Source: Fonticella tunisiensis
Lineage (GTDB): Bacteria > Bacillota > Clostridia > Clostridiales > Caloramatoraceae
Direction: 5' to 3'
Length of the DNA: 41,631 nucleotides
Assembly (NCBI RefSeq): GCF_004364155.1
Contig: NZ_SOAZ01000028.1
Span: forward strand, 1 to 41,631
The notes under the pieces are model-generated. The model was given only the letters and a program-made list of their open reading frames with translations, was not told the DNA's origin and did no database searches. Positions 23,791 to 32,204 of this stretch are shown in pieces (within the stretch, counting starts at the first letter, position 1; each line of letters begins with the position of its first letter). Position numbers and translations under genes: made by a program.

Positions 23791-24060
23791 ATGTTAAAAA
23801 TTATTATTTCCACATTTTTGTTAGTTTTTATTGCTGAGCTGGGAGATAAAACCCAGATAACAACAATGCTCCTATCGGCCCAATCCCAATCAAAGGTTGC
23901 AGTATTTTTAGGCTCTTCTCTGGCACTAATATGTTCTTCACTCGCTGGAGTTATACTTGGAACTATTATAAATAAATATATACCTCCAAACGTAATACAA
24001 ATTTCAGCAGCTATTGCCTTTATAGTTATTGGAATTCTTCTTCTATTAAACAAGTTTTAG
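23791..24060 (+). CDS. TMEM165/GDT1 (UPF0016) family single-domain transporter
   Basis: The 89-residue protein has three membrane helices and the family motif E-x-G-D-K-T (AELGDKTQITT) near residues 15-25. Relatives export manganese or exchange calcium and other cations. Most have two such domains, while single-domain forms are thought to pair. Only one copy is visible here, so it would act as a homodimer or with a partner elsewhere. The ATG follows GGGAGG. It is inserted between parA and noc, reading against replication. Confidence 0.85.
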   Translation: MLKIIISTFLLVFIAELGDKTQITTMLLSAQSQSKVAVFLGSSLALICSSLAGVILGTIINKYIPPNVIQISAAIAFIVIGILLLLNKF

Positions 24061-24105
24061 CAGTTCTGCTGCTTAACTTAACTTTTTAACTAGTTGATTT
24101 TAACA

Positions 24106-24293
24106 AAAAGTATATGAAATTTACATAGATCGTGCAATTAGAATCTCTAGGCGTAGGGATGCAGAAAAATTTTAGAACTTTCGTTTGTTTTATAGAAGAT
24201 AGTTTAACGAAAGTTCTTGATTTTTCAAATATCAAGCCTTATAGCTTCTTTGCTAAGCGTACCTGTGAAGGAAATATATTTTTTTATCGCGGT
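24106..24293. repeat. Palindromic intergenic repeat, copy C, with internal insertion
   Basis: The outer parts match copies A and B (TATATGAAATTTACAT on the left; CTTCTTTGCTAAGCGTAC and GGAAATATATTTTTTTATCG on the right). The terminal CGTTGTGCT repeats are missing. About 94 bases (24126-24219) with no counterpart in A or B interrupt the middle. That insert contains its own perfect inverted repeat AGAACTTTCGTT (24174-24185) / AACGAAAGTTCT (24206-24217). This fills most of the 344-base gap between the convergent GDT1-type gene and noc, in which no gene is seen. Confidence 0.7.
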
Positions 24294-24328
24294 CCTATTA
24301 AAAAAACTGTCATAAATTAATTTTCTAA

Positions 24329-24360
24329 TAAAAAAAGGGAAGATATTAATCTCCCCTTAA
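24329..24360 (-). terminator. Terminator downstream of noc
   Basis: On the minus strand AAGGGGAGAT pairs with ATCTTCCCTT across a short loop, followed by seven T. It lies 45 bases past the noc stop. Confidence 0.85.
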
Positions 24361-24404
24361 ATCACAATTCCTTTATCACACTTTTTGCATAAACTATCAT
24401 GGCT

Positions 24405-25211
24405 CTATACCGCTGCTTCTTTATTTCCCTTTGGTATTCTTACAATTATTTCCATATACTCTTCCTTTTCTCTATGGCTGTATTCAGCTTCTATCCCATT
24501 TTTTTCCATAATCTGTCTTAAAGTATTGGTTATTATCCTTGGATTTATTGCCCATCTGTGCCTTGTCGACTCTTCATTCTTTTTATTAATATTTTCCTTT
24601 AAATTTTCAAGCTCTCTTTCAACAAGTTCCTCGGTCTTTTTTACGTTTAGTCCTCTTTTCACAATTTCATCTATTATTTTATGCTGTATATCTTCATCGG
24701 ATAACTTTAGAAGTGCCCTGGCATGTCTCTCTGTTAGATTTTCCTTTATAAGCCTTTCTTTTATACTTTCTGGCAACTTCAATATTCTAAGCTTATTTGC
24801 TATTGTAGACTGCTTTTTTCCAATACGCCTTGCAAGCTCCTCCTGTGTTATTCCGTGATCCTTCATAAGGTTTAAATAACCTTCTGCTTCCTCGATATAA
24901 TTCAGATCTTCCCGTTGAAGATTTTCAATCAAAGCAAGTACAGCAGATTCAACGTCACTAATATCAACAATAATTGCAGGTATTTCCGTAAGTCCAGCAA
25001 GCTGCGATGCTCTAAGCCTTCTCTCACCTGCTACAAGCTCATAAAACGTATCGTCATATCTTCTTATGCTTATAGGCTGCAGTACCCCAAATTCCCTTAT
25101 GGACTCCGAAAGCTCAAGAAGTGCTTCCTGGTTAAAATGCTTTCTCGGTTGATATGTGTTCTGTTTAATGAGATTTATAGGAATATATTTTATTTCTTTC
25201 TCAGCCCTCAT
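24405..25211 (-). CDS. noc: ParB-family protein, Noc-like nucleoid occlusion factor
   Basis: The 268-residue protein has the ParB N-domain with the CTP motif GERRLRA, then ENLQREDLNYIEE and the helix-turn-helix TQEELARRIGKKQSTIANKL. A C-terminal dimer domain follows. Position next to rsmG-mnmG-mnmE matches noc of B. subtilis, a paralogue of parB that blocks division over DNA. ATG 25211 lies eight bases from AAAGGG. An ATG three codons earlier would overlap that site. With either start the protein lacks the amphipathic N-terminal helix of Bacillus Noc, beginning MRAEKEIKYIPINLI. It could be a second ParB with a different role. Confidence 0.85.
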   Translation of the reverse strand: MRAEKEIKYIPINLIKQNTYQPRKHFNQEALLELSESIREFGVLQPISIRRYDDTFYELVAGERRLRASQLAGLTEIPAIIVDISDVESAVLALIENLQREDLNYIEEAEGYLNLMKDHGITQEELARRIGKKQSTIANKLRILKLPESIKERLIKENLTERHARALLKLSDEDIQHKIIDEIVKRGLNVKKTEELVERELENLKENINKKNEESTRHRWAINPRIITNTLRQIMEKNGIEAEYSHREKEEYMEIIVRIPKGNKEAAV

Positions 25212-25336
25212 GCACACCATCCCTTTTAAAATCTTTGTTATTTATTTTCTATATTTTTTTTTCTTTTCCTCCTATTTCCCACCAAAAATCGTATTACATA
25301 TTCAATCATTTTAGTATATACTTCACAGTTTATTCG

Positions 25337-26056
25337 TCATTTTATAGGCTTTTTCTCAACCAATCCAGCTTTTCTTGGGTATTTCCTGTCTGTATTTTTA
25401 ATCTTTTCGACAATAACAATTTTATGCTCAAGCTCATCCCCTGGTATTTCTGCATTTATTATTTCCAAATATCTTCCTCCAAGTGTGCCTATAGCATTTT
25501 TCGCCATATTAACCTCTTCTTCAGCAGAGGGCCCTTTCATAGCAATAAAATATCCTCCAACCTTTACAAAGGGTAAACAGTATTCGCTAAGCACCGTCAT
25601 GTTAGCCACAGCCCTTGCAGTAGCAATGTCAAAACTTTCTCTATAACCATCCCTTCTGGCAATATCCTCTGCCCTTCCATGAATTGTTTCAATATCCTTT
25701 AATCCAAGCTGTGAAATAACCTCATTCAAAAAATTTATTCTTTTATTCAAAGAATCTAAAAGTACAACCTTTAAATCAGGATTCATAATTTTAACAACAA
25801 TTCCTGGAAAACCAGCTCCAGTACCTACATCGATTAATGTCGAATTGTCATCAATCTTCCCGCTCTTAAATAGTGACATAGAGTCAATGAAGTGCTTTTT
25901 TGCTATTCCCTCATCATCGATAATAGATGTTAAATTTATCCTTTTATTCCACTCAACAAGAATTTTCTTATAAGCTATTAGCTTTTCTATCTTCTCATCG
26001 TCTATGTCAATATTATATTTTCTTGCACCATCAATAAGCAGATCTCTAATATCCAT
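25337..26056 (-). CDS. rsmG: 16S rRNA (guanine-N7) methyltransferase
   Basis: RsmG (GidB) methylates G527 of 16S rRNA (E. coli numbering) using S-adenosylmethionine. The 239 residues equal the Bacillus protein. The SAM-binding motif is LIDVGTGAGFPGIVVKI, the second acidic strand is VVLLDSLNKRINFL, and ATARAVANM is present. I chose ATG 26056, nine bases after AAGGAG and just clear of the mnmG stop. A start 36 bases upstream would overlap mnmG. Confidence 0.95.
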   Translation of the reverse strand: MDIRDLLIDGARKYNIDIDDEKIEKLIAYKKILVEWNKRINLTSIIDDEGIAKKHFIDSMSLFKSGKIDDNSTLIDVGTGAGFPGIVVKIMNPDLKVVLLDSLNKRINFLNEVISQLGLKDIETIHGRAEDIARRDGYRESFDIATARAVANMTVLSEYCLPFVKVGGYFIAMKGPSAEEEVNMAKNAIGTLGGRYLEIINAEIPGDELEHKIVIVEKIKNTDRKYPRKAGLVEKKPIK

Positions 26057-26060
26057 TATA

Positions 26061-27947
26061 TTATTCTCCTTTTCTTCTTCTATACTGTTCAAGGTATATT
26101 AAAAGAACGGAAATATCAGCTGGAGACACTCCGGAAATTCTTGATGCCTGCCCTATGTTAAGAGGCTTTATCTGCGATAACTTCTGCATAGCCTCTATTC
26201 TAAGCCCGTTTATCTTCGTATAATCAATATCAGAAGGTAACTTCCTATTTTCAAGCTTCTTAAACTGTTCAACCTGCTGCATCTGTTTCTCTATATATCC
26301 CTCATACTTTATTTGTATCTCAACCTCTTCACAAACATCAAATGGAAGTATTGGCCTTTCCTTATCCATACCTGAAGTATTTTCATATGTAAGTTCAGGT
26401 CTTTTTAAAAGCTCATATAATTTTGCCCCGCTTTTAATTTCAGCACTATTGTTTTTTCTTAATATCTCATTATTTTCTTCAGTTGGAGGAATTACAACCT
26501 TTCTAATTCTTTCAATTTCGTTTTCTATCATTTCTTTTCTTTTCAAATATCTCTGATATCTTTCCTCTGTAACGAGGCCTACATCATAGCCCTTTTGAGT
26601 AAGCCTTAAGTCAGCATTATCCTGTCTCAAAAGGAGTCTGTATTCCGCCCTTGATGTCATTATTCTATATGGCTCCCTCGTTCCCTTTGTTACAAGGTCA
26701 TCTATAAGAACTCCTATATACGCCTCTGACCTATCAAGTATTAGTGGCTCCTTTTCTTTAACTTTAAGTGCAGCATTAATTCCAGCTATTATTCCCTGTG
26801 CTGCTGCCTCCTCATATCCTGATGTTCCATTAACCTGACCTGCAAAGAATAGCCCTTCTATTGCTTTAAGTTCAAGTGAAAGTTTAAGCTGGGTAGGGTC
26901 TATTGAATCATATTCTATAGCATATCCAGTTCTCATAACCTCGCAGTTTTCAAGCCCCGGTATAGTCTTAAGCATCGCAACTTGAACTTCCTCTGGAAGT
27001 GAACTTGACATACCCTGAACGTACATCTCTTCTGTACTTTCACCTTCAGGTTCAATAAATATCTGATGTTTTGGCTTTTCCGCAAACCTGGTAACTTTAT
27101 CCTCAATCGATGGGCAGTATCTTGGTCCAACACCCTCAATTGTTCCATTATACATTGGTGACCTGAAAAGGTTTGCCCTTATAATGTCGTGGGTTGCATC
27201 CGAAGTATATGTAAGCCAGCAGGGAACCTGCTCTCTTTTTATTTTTTCAGGATCTGACATAAATGAAAATGGAACTATTCTTTCGTCCCCTGGCTGTATT
27301 ATCATCTTTGAAAAATCTATACTTCTCCTGTTTATTCTGCAGGGGGTTCCCGTTTTAAATCTTCTCATCTCTATTCCAAGCTCCATAAGGTTTTTAGAAA
27401 GCTCATTTGCTGGAGCCAGACCATTTGGCCCGCTGCTAAACATTACCTCTCCTATGATAACCTTTCCCCTAAGATACGTACCTGTAGTAAGTACAGCAGT
27501 TTTACATTCAAAATAAGCCCCCTGCCTGGTTATAATACCTAAAAGCCTTCCATCCTTAACATCAAGCTTTATAACTTCATCCTGTTTTATATCAAGGTTT
27601 TCCTGCCTTTCCAGAGTTCTTTTCATAAATTCCTGATATCTTTTTTTATCCGCCTGTGCCCTTAATGAATGCACGGCAGGTCCCTTTGCGGTGTTTAACA
27701 TTTTAGACTGTATATATGTGTGATCTATTGTAATACCCATTTGTCCTCCAAGGGCATCTACCTCCCTGACGAGATGGCCCTTTGCAGTCCCTCCAATTGA
27801 AGGATTACATGGCATAAGGGCAATATTGTCAAGGTTTAACGTTATAACAAGGGTCTTACAGCCCATCCTTGCAGCAGCAAGGGCTGCTTCACAACCCGCA
27901 TGTCCTGCACCAACAACTACAACATCGTAACTTCCTGCTTTATACAT
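26061..27947 (-). CDS. mnmG: tRNA uridine-5-carboxymethylaminomethyl modification enzyme MnmG
   Basis: MnmG (GidA) is the FAD-binding partner of MnmE in making the cmnm5 group at the wobble uridine of some tRNAs. The 628 residues start with the dinucleotide fold [19 protein letters not shown]. They include [20 protein letters not shown], the QADKKRYQ block, the FKTGTPCR motif and the cysteine-containing [10 protein letters not shown]. The C-terminal helical region ends with [18 protein letters not shown]. It is the middle gene of mnmE-mnmG-rsmG. Confidence 0.97.
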   Translation of the reverse strand: MYKAGSYDVVVVGAGHAGCEAALAAARMGCKTLVITLNLDNIALMPCNPSIGGTAKGHLVREVDALGGQMGITIDHTYIQSKMLNTAKGPAVHSLRAQADKKRYQEFMKRTLERQENLDIKQDEVIKLDVKDGRLLGIITRQGAYFECKTAVLTTGTYLRGKVIIGEVMFSSGPNGLAPANELSKNLMELGIEMRRFKTGTPCRINRRSIDFSKMIIQPGDERIVPFSFMSDPEKIKREQVPCWLTYTSDATHDIIRANLFRSPMYNGTIEGVGPRYCPSIEDKVTRFAEKPKHQIFIEPEGESTEEMYVQGMSSSLPEEVQVAMLKTIPGLENCEVMRTGYAIEYDSIDPTQLKLSLELKAIEGLFFAGQVNGTSGYEEAAAQGIIAGINAALKVKEKEPLILDRSEAYIGVLIDDLVTKGTREPYRIMTSRAEYRLLLRQDNADLRLTQKGYDVGLVTEERYQRYLKRKEMIENEIERIRKVVIPPTEENNEILRKNNSAEIKSGAKLYELLKRPELTYENTSGMDKERPILPFDVCEEVEIQIKYEGYIEKQMQQVEQFKKLENRKLPSDIDYTKINGLRIEAMQKLSQIKPLNIGQASRISGVSPADISVLLIYLEQYRRRKGE

Positions 27948-27980
27948 ACTTCTCCTCCTCTTTAGTTTTTAACCACTAAA

Positions 27981-29369
27981 CTATTTCCCAATGCAAAAAT
28001 CAGTGAATATTCTGTCTATAATATCCTCTTCTACGGTGTCACCGGTTATTTCACCAAGTTTCAAATAGGCATCTCTAAAGTCAATAGATGCAAAATCAAT
28101 TGGAAGCCCTGCAATTAAAGCTTCAACTCCCTTTCCAACGCTCTCCTTGGCCTTAAGCAGAATATCCCTATGCCTTACATTGGTTACATAAACATCTCTG
28201 GAAGATACGTTTCCTTCAAACACCATATCTACAATTTTATCCTTTATAGCTTCTATTCCTTCCCCGGTGTTAATGGAAGTTGTTATTACAAAATCCCTAT
28301 TAAACTTATCTTTAATAAAATCTATATCTACCTTTATCGGAAGATCCATCTTATTAACAATCACAATAGTTTTCTTTCCTTTAAGATATTCGATAATTTC
28401 AAAATCCTCATTTTCAAGGGGCCTGCTGGCATCTATCATAAATATAATAAGATCCGCCCTGTCTATATATTCCTTGCTCCTTTCAACGCCTATCCTTTCT
28501 ACAATATCTTCTGTATGCCTTATTCCTGCAGTATCAACAAGCTTTACCGGTATTCCCTTGATATTTATATATTCCTCTATAACATCCCTTGTTGTTCCAG
28601 GAATATCAGTAACTATTGCTCTTTTTTCCTGAAGGAATTCATTTAAAAGGGATGACTTTCCCACATTTGGCTTTCCGACTATAATGGTATTGAGCCCTTC
28701 CCTAAGGATTTTTCCTGTATCAGCACTTTCTACAAGACCATCTATCTCCCTTTGAATTTCCCTACCGGTATCTATAATCTCCTGATTCACAACGTTTTCT
28801 ATATCATCCTCAGGAAAAGCCACTGCAGCCTCTACATGTGCAAGCATTCCAAGAAGCTTATCCATGAGTTTTTTTATTTTTTTGGACAACTTTCCCTGCG
28901 ACTGTTCAAAGGCAATTTTCATGCTTTCATCCGTCTTTGCCCTTATAAGGTCTATTACAGCTTCTGCCTGAGATAGGTCTATTCTACCGTTTAAAAATGC
29001 TCTTTTTGTAAACTCCCCTGGTTCCGCAAGCCTTGCCCCATTTTTAAGAAGTATGGATAGAATTTTTCTCACTGCCACCATACCACCATGACAATAAATT
29101 TCAACTACATCTTCCCTTGTGTAGGTGTTAGGGGCTTTCATGAAGCTTACTATAACCTCATCAACAGTCTCTCCTGTTGATGTATCAATAATATGACCAT
29201 ACCTCATGGTATAGCTTTTCATACCCAAAGTTTCCTTACCCTTTACATGCTTGAACACTTTATTTAATATACCAAGGGATTTATCCCCTGACATTCTTAC
29301 AATTCCTATTCCACCTTCGCCTACCGCCGTAGAAATTGCAACAATTGTATCGTCAATAGCAACAGCCAT
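27981..29369 (-). CDS. mnmE: tRNA modification GTPase MnmE
   Basis: MnmE (TrmE) is the GTPase partner of MnmG in wobble-uridine modification. The 462 residues have the N-terminal folate-binding domain (DTIVAISTAVGEGGIGIVRMSG) and a helical domain. An inserted G domain carries GKPNVGKSSLLN, the G3 motif DTAGIR and the G4 motif NKMDL. The C-terminal tip CIGK has the conserved cysteine. ATG 29369 follows GAGGTGG. A GTG three codons earlier overlaps that site. Confidence 0.96.
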   Translation of the reverse strand: MAVAIDDTIVAISTAVGEGGIGIVRMSGDKSLGILNKVFKHVKGKETLGMKSYTMRYGHIIDTSTGETVDEVIVSFMKAPNTYTREDVVEIYCHGGMVAVRKILSILLKNGARLAEPGEFTKRAFLNGRIDLSQAEAVIDLIRAKTDESMKIAFEQSQGKLSKKIKKLMDKLLGMLAHVEAAVAFPEDDIENVVNQEIIDTGREIQREIDGLVESADTGKILREGLNTIIVGKPNVGKSSLLNEFLQEKRAIVTDIPGTTRDVIEEYINIKGIPVKLVDTAGIRHTEDIVERIGVERSKEYIDRADLIIFMIDASRPLENEDFEIIEYLKGKKTIVIVNKMDLPIKVDIDFIKDKFNRDFVITTSINTGEGIEAIKDKIVDMVFEGNVSSRDVYVTNVRHRDILLKAKESVGKGVEALIAGLPIDFASIDFRDAYLKLGEITGDTVEEDIIDRIFTDFCIGK

Positions 29370-29459
29370 ATTTACCACCTCTTAAAGTAATCATTATTAT
29401 ATTATACCAAAAAAACGATAAATCAACTTGTTATGCTAGCTCTTTTTTTAATAAGCTGT

Positions 29460-29480
29460 GATAAAAAATATATTCCATTG
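29460..29480 (-). repeat. Short fragment of the palindromic repeat
   Basis: GATAAAAAATATATTCCATT corresponds to the complement of the right arm of copies A and B. It stands alone in the mnmE-jag gap. A chance match is possible because the sequence is AT-rich. Confidence 0.35.
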
Positions 29481-29510
29481 CAAGGCAGCCTCTATAAAGC
29501 CTATATACAT

Positions 29511-29545
29511 AAAAAAAGCCCGGGTAGATTTGCTCTACCTCAGGC
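29511..29545 (-). terminator. Terminator after jag
   Basis: GCCTGAGGTAGA pairs with TCTACCCGGGC on the minus strand and a seven-T run follows. It ends the rpmH-rnpA-yidD-yidC-jag unit before mnmE. Confidence 0.9.
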
Positions 29546-29553
29546 ATTTTAGG

Positions 29554-30180
29554 CTATTTTTTTAGCTCAATGACAACTCTTCTAAAGGGTTCTTCACCCT
29601 CGCTTCTGGTTACTACCTTGGGATTGTTTTGAAGTGCTGCGTGAATTATCCTTCTTTCATATGGGTTCATAGGTTCCAGTCTAATACTTTTATTATACCT
29701 TTCAACGTTGTAAGCAAGCCTGTTGGCTAGCCTTATAAGAGTTTCCTCTCTCTTTTTTCTATAGTTTTCTGTATCAAGAATAACTCTTTTATATTCATTT
29801 TCCTTGTTTTCCCTATTAACCACAAGGCTTAAAAGATATTGAAGCGCATCAAGAGTTTCTCCCCTGTATCCAATTAAAATCCCCATTTTAGGGCCAACAA
29901 GATTAACTTTAAGGGCGTCTTCACTATCCTCTACCTCAATATTGCACTGTATACCCATTTTTTCAAGGACATCACTCATAAACTTCTTTGCAATGGATGC
30001 ATAATCGTTTTTAACAGTAAGTCTGACCTTCGATGGCCTGGCACCTATAATACCAAAAATCCCCTTGCTTCCCTGTTCTAAAACCTCTACCTCAACCTTA
30101 TCCCTTGTAACTCCCAGTTTTTTTAACCCCTCTTCTACGGCATCTTCAACTGTTTTGCCAAGAGCCTCTATACTCTTCAT
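29554..30180 (-). CDS. jag: RNA-binding protein Jag/KhpB
   Basis: The 208-residue protein has an N-terminal Jag domain (about 1-50, SIEALGKTVEDAVEEGLKKL). A KH domain follows (about 75-150, with GILIGYRGETLDALQYL), and then a C-terminal R3H domain (about 155-208, MNPYERRIIHAALQ and R-rich end). KhpB works with KhpA as an RNA chaperone linked to cell elongation and, in sporulating species, sits beside spoIIIJ. It follows yidC by 14 bases. Confidence 0.95.
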   Translation of the reverse strand: MKSIEALGKTVEDAVEEGLKKLGVTRDKVEVEVLEQGSKGIFGIIGARPSKVRLTVKNDYASIAKKFMSDVLEKMGIQCNIEVEDSEDALKVNLVGPKMGILIGYRGETLDALQYLLSLVVNRENKENEYKRVILDTENYRKKREETLIRLANRLAYNVERYNKSIRLEPMNPYERRIIHAALQNNPKVVTRSEGEEPFRRVVIELKK

Positions 30181-30194
30181 ACACCCACACCACC

Positions 30195-30890
30195 TTATTC
30201 TGCAAGCTTCTCCTCTTCATTATGCTTTATCTTATTAATAATAAAGTATTGCTGACCCATTTGTATGAGGTTACCAATTATCCAATATAAAACAATACCT
30301 ACGTTAAATGTATAACTCATGTACATAAAAAGTAACGACATATAAATATTCATCTTCTTTTGCGTCTGAGCAGCTTGATCATCACCCTTTGGAGACATTA
30401 TTAAACCCGATATGTATGTAGTTGCCCCTGAAGACAAAGCTAGAAGCAATATTAGTATCTGATTAATATCTCCGCGAAATAACGCTCCAAAGCTTCCGCG
30501 CATAAGGAAAAATGGTACTTCCTTTAATGGCTGAAAATTAAGAATAACTTGATACATGGCTATAAAAATTGGAAACTGTATTAATAAAGGTAAGCATCCT
30601 GCAAATGGGTTGACACCTTCTTCTTTATATAACTCCATCTGGGCTTGCTGCAGCTTCTGAGGATCATTTTTATATTTTTCCTGCAGTTTTTTCAGCTTGG
30701 GTTGAATTTTTCCCATTTTAATAGTGGATCTTGTTTGAGAAATTGTCAGTGGAAGGATTAAAAATCTTATTACAGCCGTAAATATAGCAATATCTAACAG
30801 ATATCCTAACGGCTTATTGGTTACAACTTTAAATACTCCACTATTTATAATTTCCATAAAATTTGTTAACAGTTTTACTATAAAACCCAA
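30195..30890 (-). CDS. yidC: Membrane protein insertase YidC/SpoIIIJ
   Basis: The 231-residue membrane protein is the short Gram-positive form. The conserved Arg (TISQTRSTIKM) lies in the first cytoplasmic boundary, followed by the coiled hairpin KIQPKLKKLQEKYKNDPQKL. INPFAGCLPLL-type sequence (VNPFAGCLPLLIQFPIFIAMY) and four later helices form the insertion groove. It integrates proteins into the membrane with or without Sec. In spore formers this location holds spoIIIJ, needed for late forespore gene expression. A lipoprotein cysteine is not evident at the N-terminus. Confidence 0.95.
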   Translation of the reverse strand: MGFIVKLLTNFMEIINSGVFKVVTNKPLGYLLDIAIFTAVIRFLILPLTISQTRSTIKMGKIQPKLKKLQEKYKNDPQKLQQAQMELYKEEGVNPFAGCLPLLIQFPIFIAMYQVILNFQPLKEVPFFLMRGSFGALFRGDINQILILLLALSSGATTYISGLIMSPKGDDQAAQTQKKMNIYMSLLFMYMSYTFNVGIVLYWIIGNLIQMGQQYFIINKIKHNEEEKLAE

Positions 30891-30907
30891 ATCTTAAACC
30901 TCCTTAA

Positions 30908-31126
30908 TTAAGGTACTGGATCATATCCTCCAGGATGAAATGGATGGCATTTTAATATCCTTCTTATTCCTAAATAACTTCCCTTTATTGCACCATATTT
31001 TTCAATAGCTTCAATGGTGTACTGTGAGCATGTTGGATAAAACCTGCAGCTGGGCGGCTTCATTGGCGATATATACTTTTTGTATAATTTTATCCAAAAA
31101 ATCAAAAAATTTTTCACATCATTCAC
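30908..31126 (-). CDS. yidD: Membrane protein insertion efficiency factor YidD
   Basis: The 72-residue protein has the family core [20 protein letters not shown] and [13 protein letters not shown]. YidD assists membrane insertion near YidC. It overlaps the 3' end of rnpA by eight bases, a typical arrangement suggesting translational coupling. Confidence 0.95.
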   Translation of the reverse strand: MNDVKNFLIFWIKLYKKYISPMKPPSCRFYPTCSQYTIEAIEKYGAIKGSYLGIRRILKCHPFHPGGYDPVP

Positions 31127-31463
31127 TCTCTTTTAATAAATCACCCTTTTTCATTAAAAACAAAACGGACTTTTCCATATCCCTATATGTACATTTCCTA
31201 GCCTGGCTTCTTGCAACAAATATAAGATCATACCCATATTTAAATTTATTCTTATTCAACCTAAAACTTTCCCTTATAAGCCTTTTTATCCTGTTTCTGA
31301 CTACTGCTTTTCCAACTTTTTTACTAACTGTTATGCCAAGCCTTATTACATTTTTGTTGTTTCTAACGATATATAAAACTAAATTGGGGTCACTTATTGA
31401 TTTGCCGCGATTATATATGTATTTAAACTGAGAATTCTTCTTGATCTTTTCAACCGTTTTCAT
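31119..31463 (-). CDS. rnpA: Ribonuclease P protein component
   Basis: The 114-residue basic protein pairs with the RNase P RNA to mature tRNA 5' ends. The signature [18 protein letters not shown] (RNR motif) is near residues 50-67, and [10 protein letters not shown] and [10 protein letters not shown] are present. It follows rpmH, but a terminator-like hairpin lies between the two. Readthrough or a second promoter is therefore needed for its expression. Confidence 0.96.
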   Translation of the reverse strand: MKTVEKIKKNSQFKYIYNRGKSISDPNLVLYIVRNNKNVIRLGITVSKKVGKAVVRNRIKRLIRESFRLNKNKFKYGYDLIFVARSQARKCTYRDMEKSVLFLMKKGDLLKESE

Positions 31464-31505
31464 TATTTTTACCCCTACCGTTTAAGGCTATTAATGTAAA
31501 ATTGT

Positions 31506-31531
31506 AGAAAAAGGCCACAAAAAGCGGCCTT
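31506..31531 (-). terminator. Terminator/attenuator between rpmH and rnpA
   Basis: AAGGCC pairs with GGCCTT across a nine-base loop and TTTTTC follows on the minus strand. The 5' arm overlaps the rpmH stop. It would reduce transcription into rnpA and help make more L34 than RnpA. Confidence 0.75.
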
Positions 31532-31664
31532 ATGCTGTCAATCTCTTTCTTCCTTTTGCTCTTCTTCTCTTTAAAACAAGCCTTCCTCCACGAGTTTTCA
31601 TTCTCTTTCTAAAACCGTGTTCCTTCTTTCTCTGTCTCTTCTTTGGTTGATATGTTCTAAGCAT
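31530..31664 (-). CDS. rpmH: 50S ribosomal protein L34
   Basis: A 44-codon frame reads [20 protein letters not shown] at its start and ends with [12 protein letters not shown], a textbook L34. It has AAGGGGGTG before the ATG and a consensus promoter upstream. It is the first gene of the left-arm operon from oriC. Confidence 0.97.
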   Translation of the reverse strand: MLRTYQPKKRQRKKEHGFRKRMKTRGGRLVLKRRRAKGRKRLTA

Positions 31665-31732
31665 CCGTTGCACCCCCTTCTAATACTCTTATATAGAAGC
31701 ATGTTGAACTTTCAAAATGGATTACTATAAAG

Positions 31733-31761
31733 ATTATATATTTATGCACGAAAACTGTCAA
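31733..31761 (-). promoter_or_regulatory. Strong promoter of rpmH operon
   Basis: A perfect -35 TTGACA (31756-31761), a 17-base spacer and a perfect -10 TATAAT (31733-31738) lie on the minus strand. This places the start near 31726, about 60 bases before rpmH. It lies about 25 bases from the first oriC DnaA box. Confidence 0.88.
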
Positions 31762-31786
31762 GGAATACATGCTTGTTGATATCATT

Positions 31787-32139
31787 TTATCCACAAATGT
31801 GTTTTTTGTGGATAATTATTGCCTGTGAATAAAATATCTGTTAATATATTTATGCAATGTTGATAAGTTTATATCAAATGTTTAGTATTTGTTGATTTTT
31901 ATCAACTTATGCACAGGTTGTGGATAAAAATGTGTATAAGTTGTTGAGTATAATAATTTTATGGTATAAATCCAAGAAAACATCCGCATTTTTTGTTTGT
32001 AGATTTTGTTTATTTTGCCCTGTGGATAAATATTTTTTTAATACTATTTCTTTGATATTATTAACATAATTAACATTGTTGTGAATAACTTTTATTATTT
32101 TTGTCAACATTCTTCAAATAGGATATGCTCTGTGGATAA
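31787..32139. other. oriC: oriC, upstream DnaA-box cluster (incA/B-like)
   Basis: Five perfect DnaA boxes (TTATCCACA or its complement) are at 31787-31795, 31807-31815, 31919-31927, 32021-32029 and 32131-32139. One-mismatch boxes are at 31824-31832, 31858-31866, 31907-31915, 31931-31939 and 32080-32088. Most lie in minus orientation. The region between rpmH and dnaA (about 540 bases) is AT-rich and has no coding frame. Its position and box density match the upstream half of the Bacillus bipartite origin. Confidence 0.93.
32101..32129 (+). promoter_or_regulatory. Possible dnaA promoter
   Basis: TTGTCA (32101-32106), a 17-base spacer and TATGCT (32124-32129) point toward dnaA. The predicted start falls in the DnaA box at 32131-32139, which would allow autorepression. 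The -10 is weak, so this is tentative. Confidence 0.35.
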
Positions 32140-32204
32140 GTTTGTTAATACATAAATGTATATGAACAAAAATATTTTAAGAAATGAGAATAGGAGGCAG
32201 TCAT

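Noticed and set aside
32184-32204. dnaA start at the upstream ATG (32184)
   Set aside because: No ribosome site precedes it, while TAGGAGG precedes the ATG at 32205, which gives the standard DnaA N-terminus.
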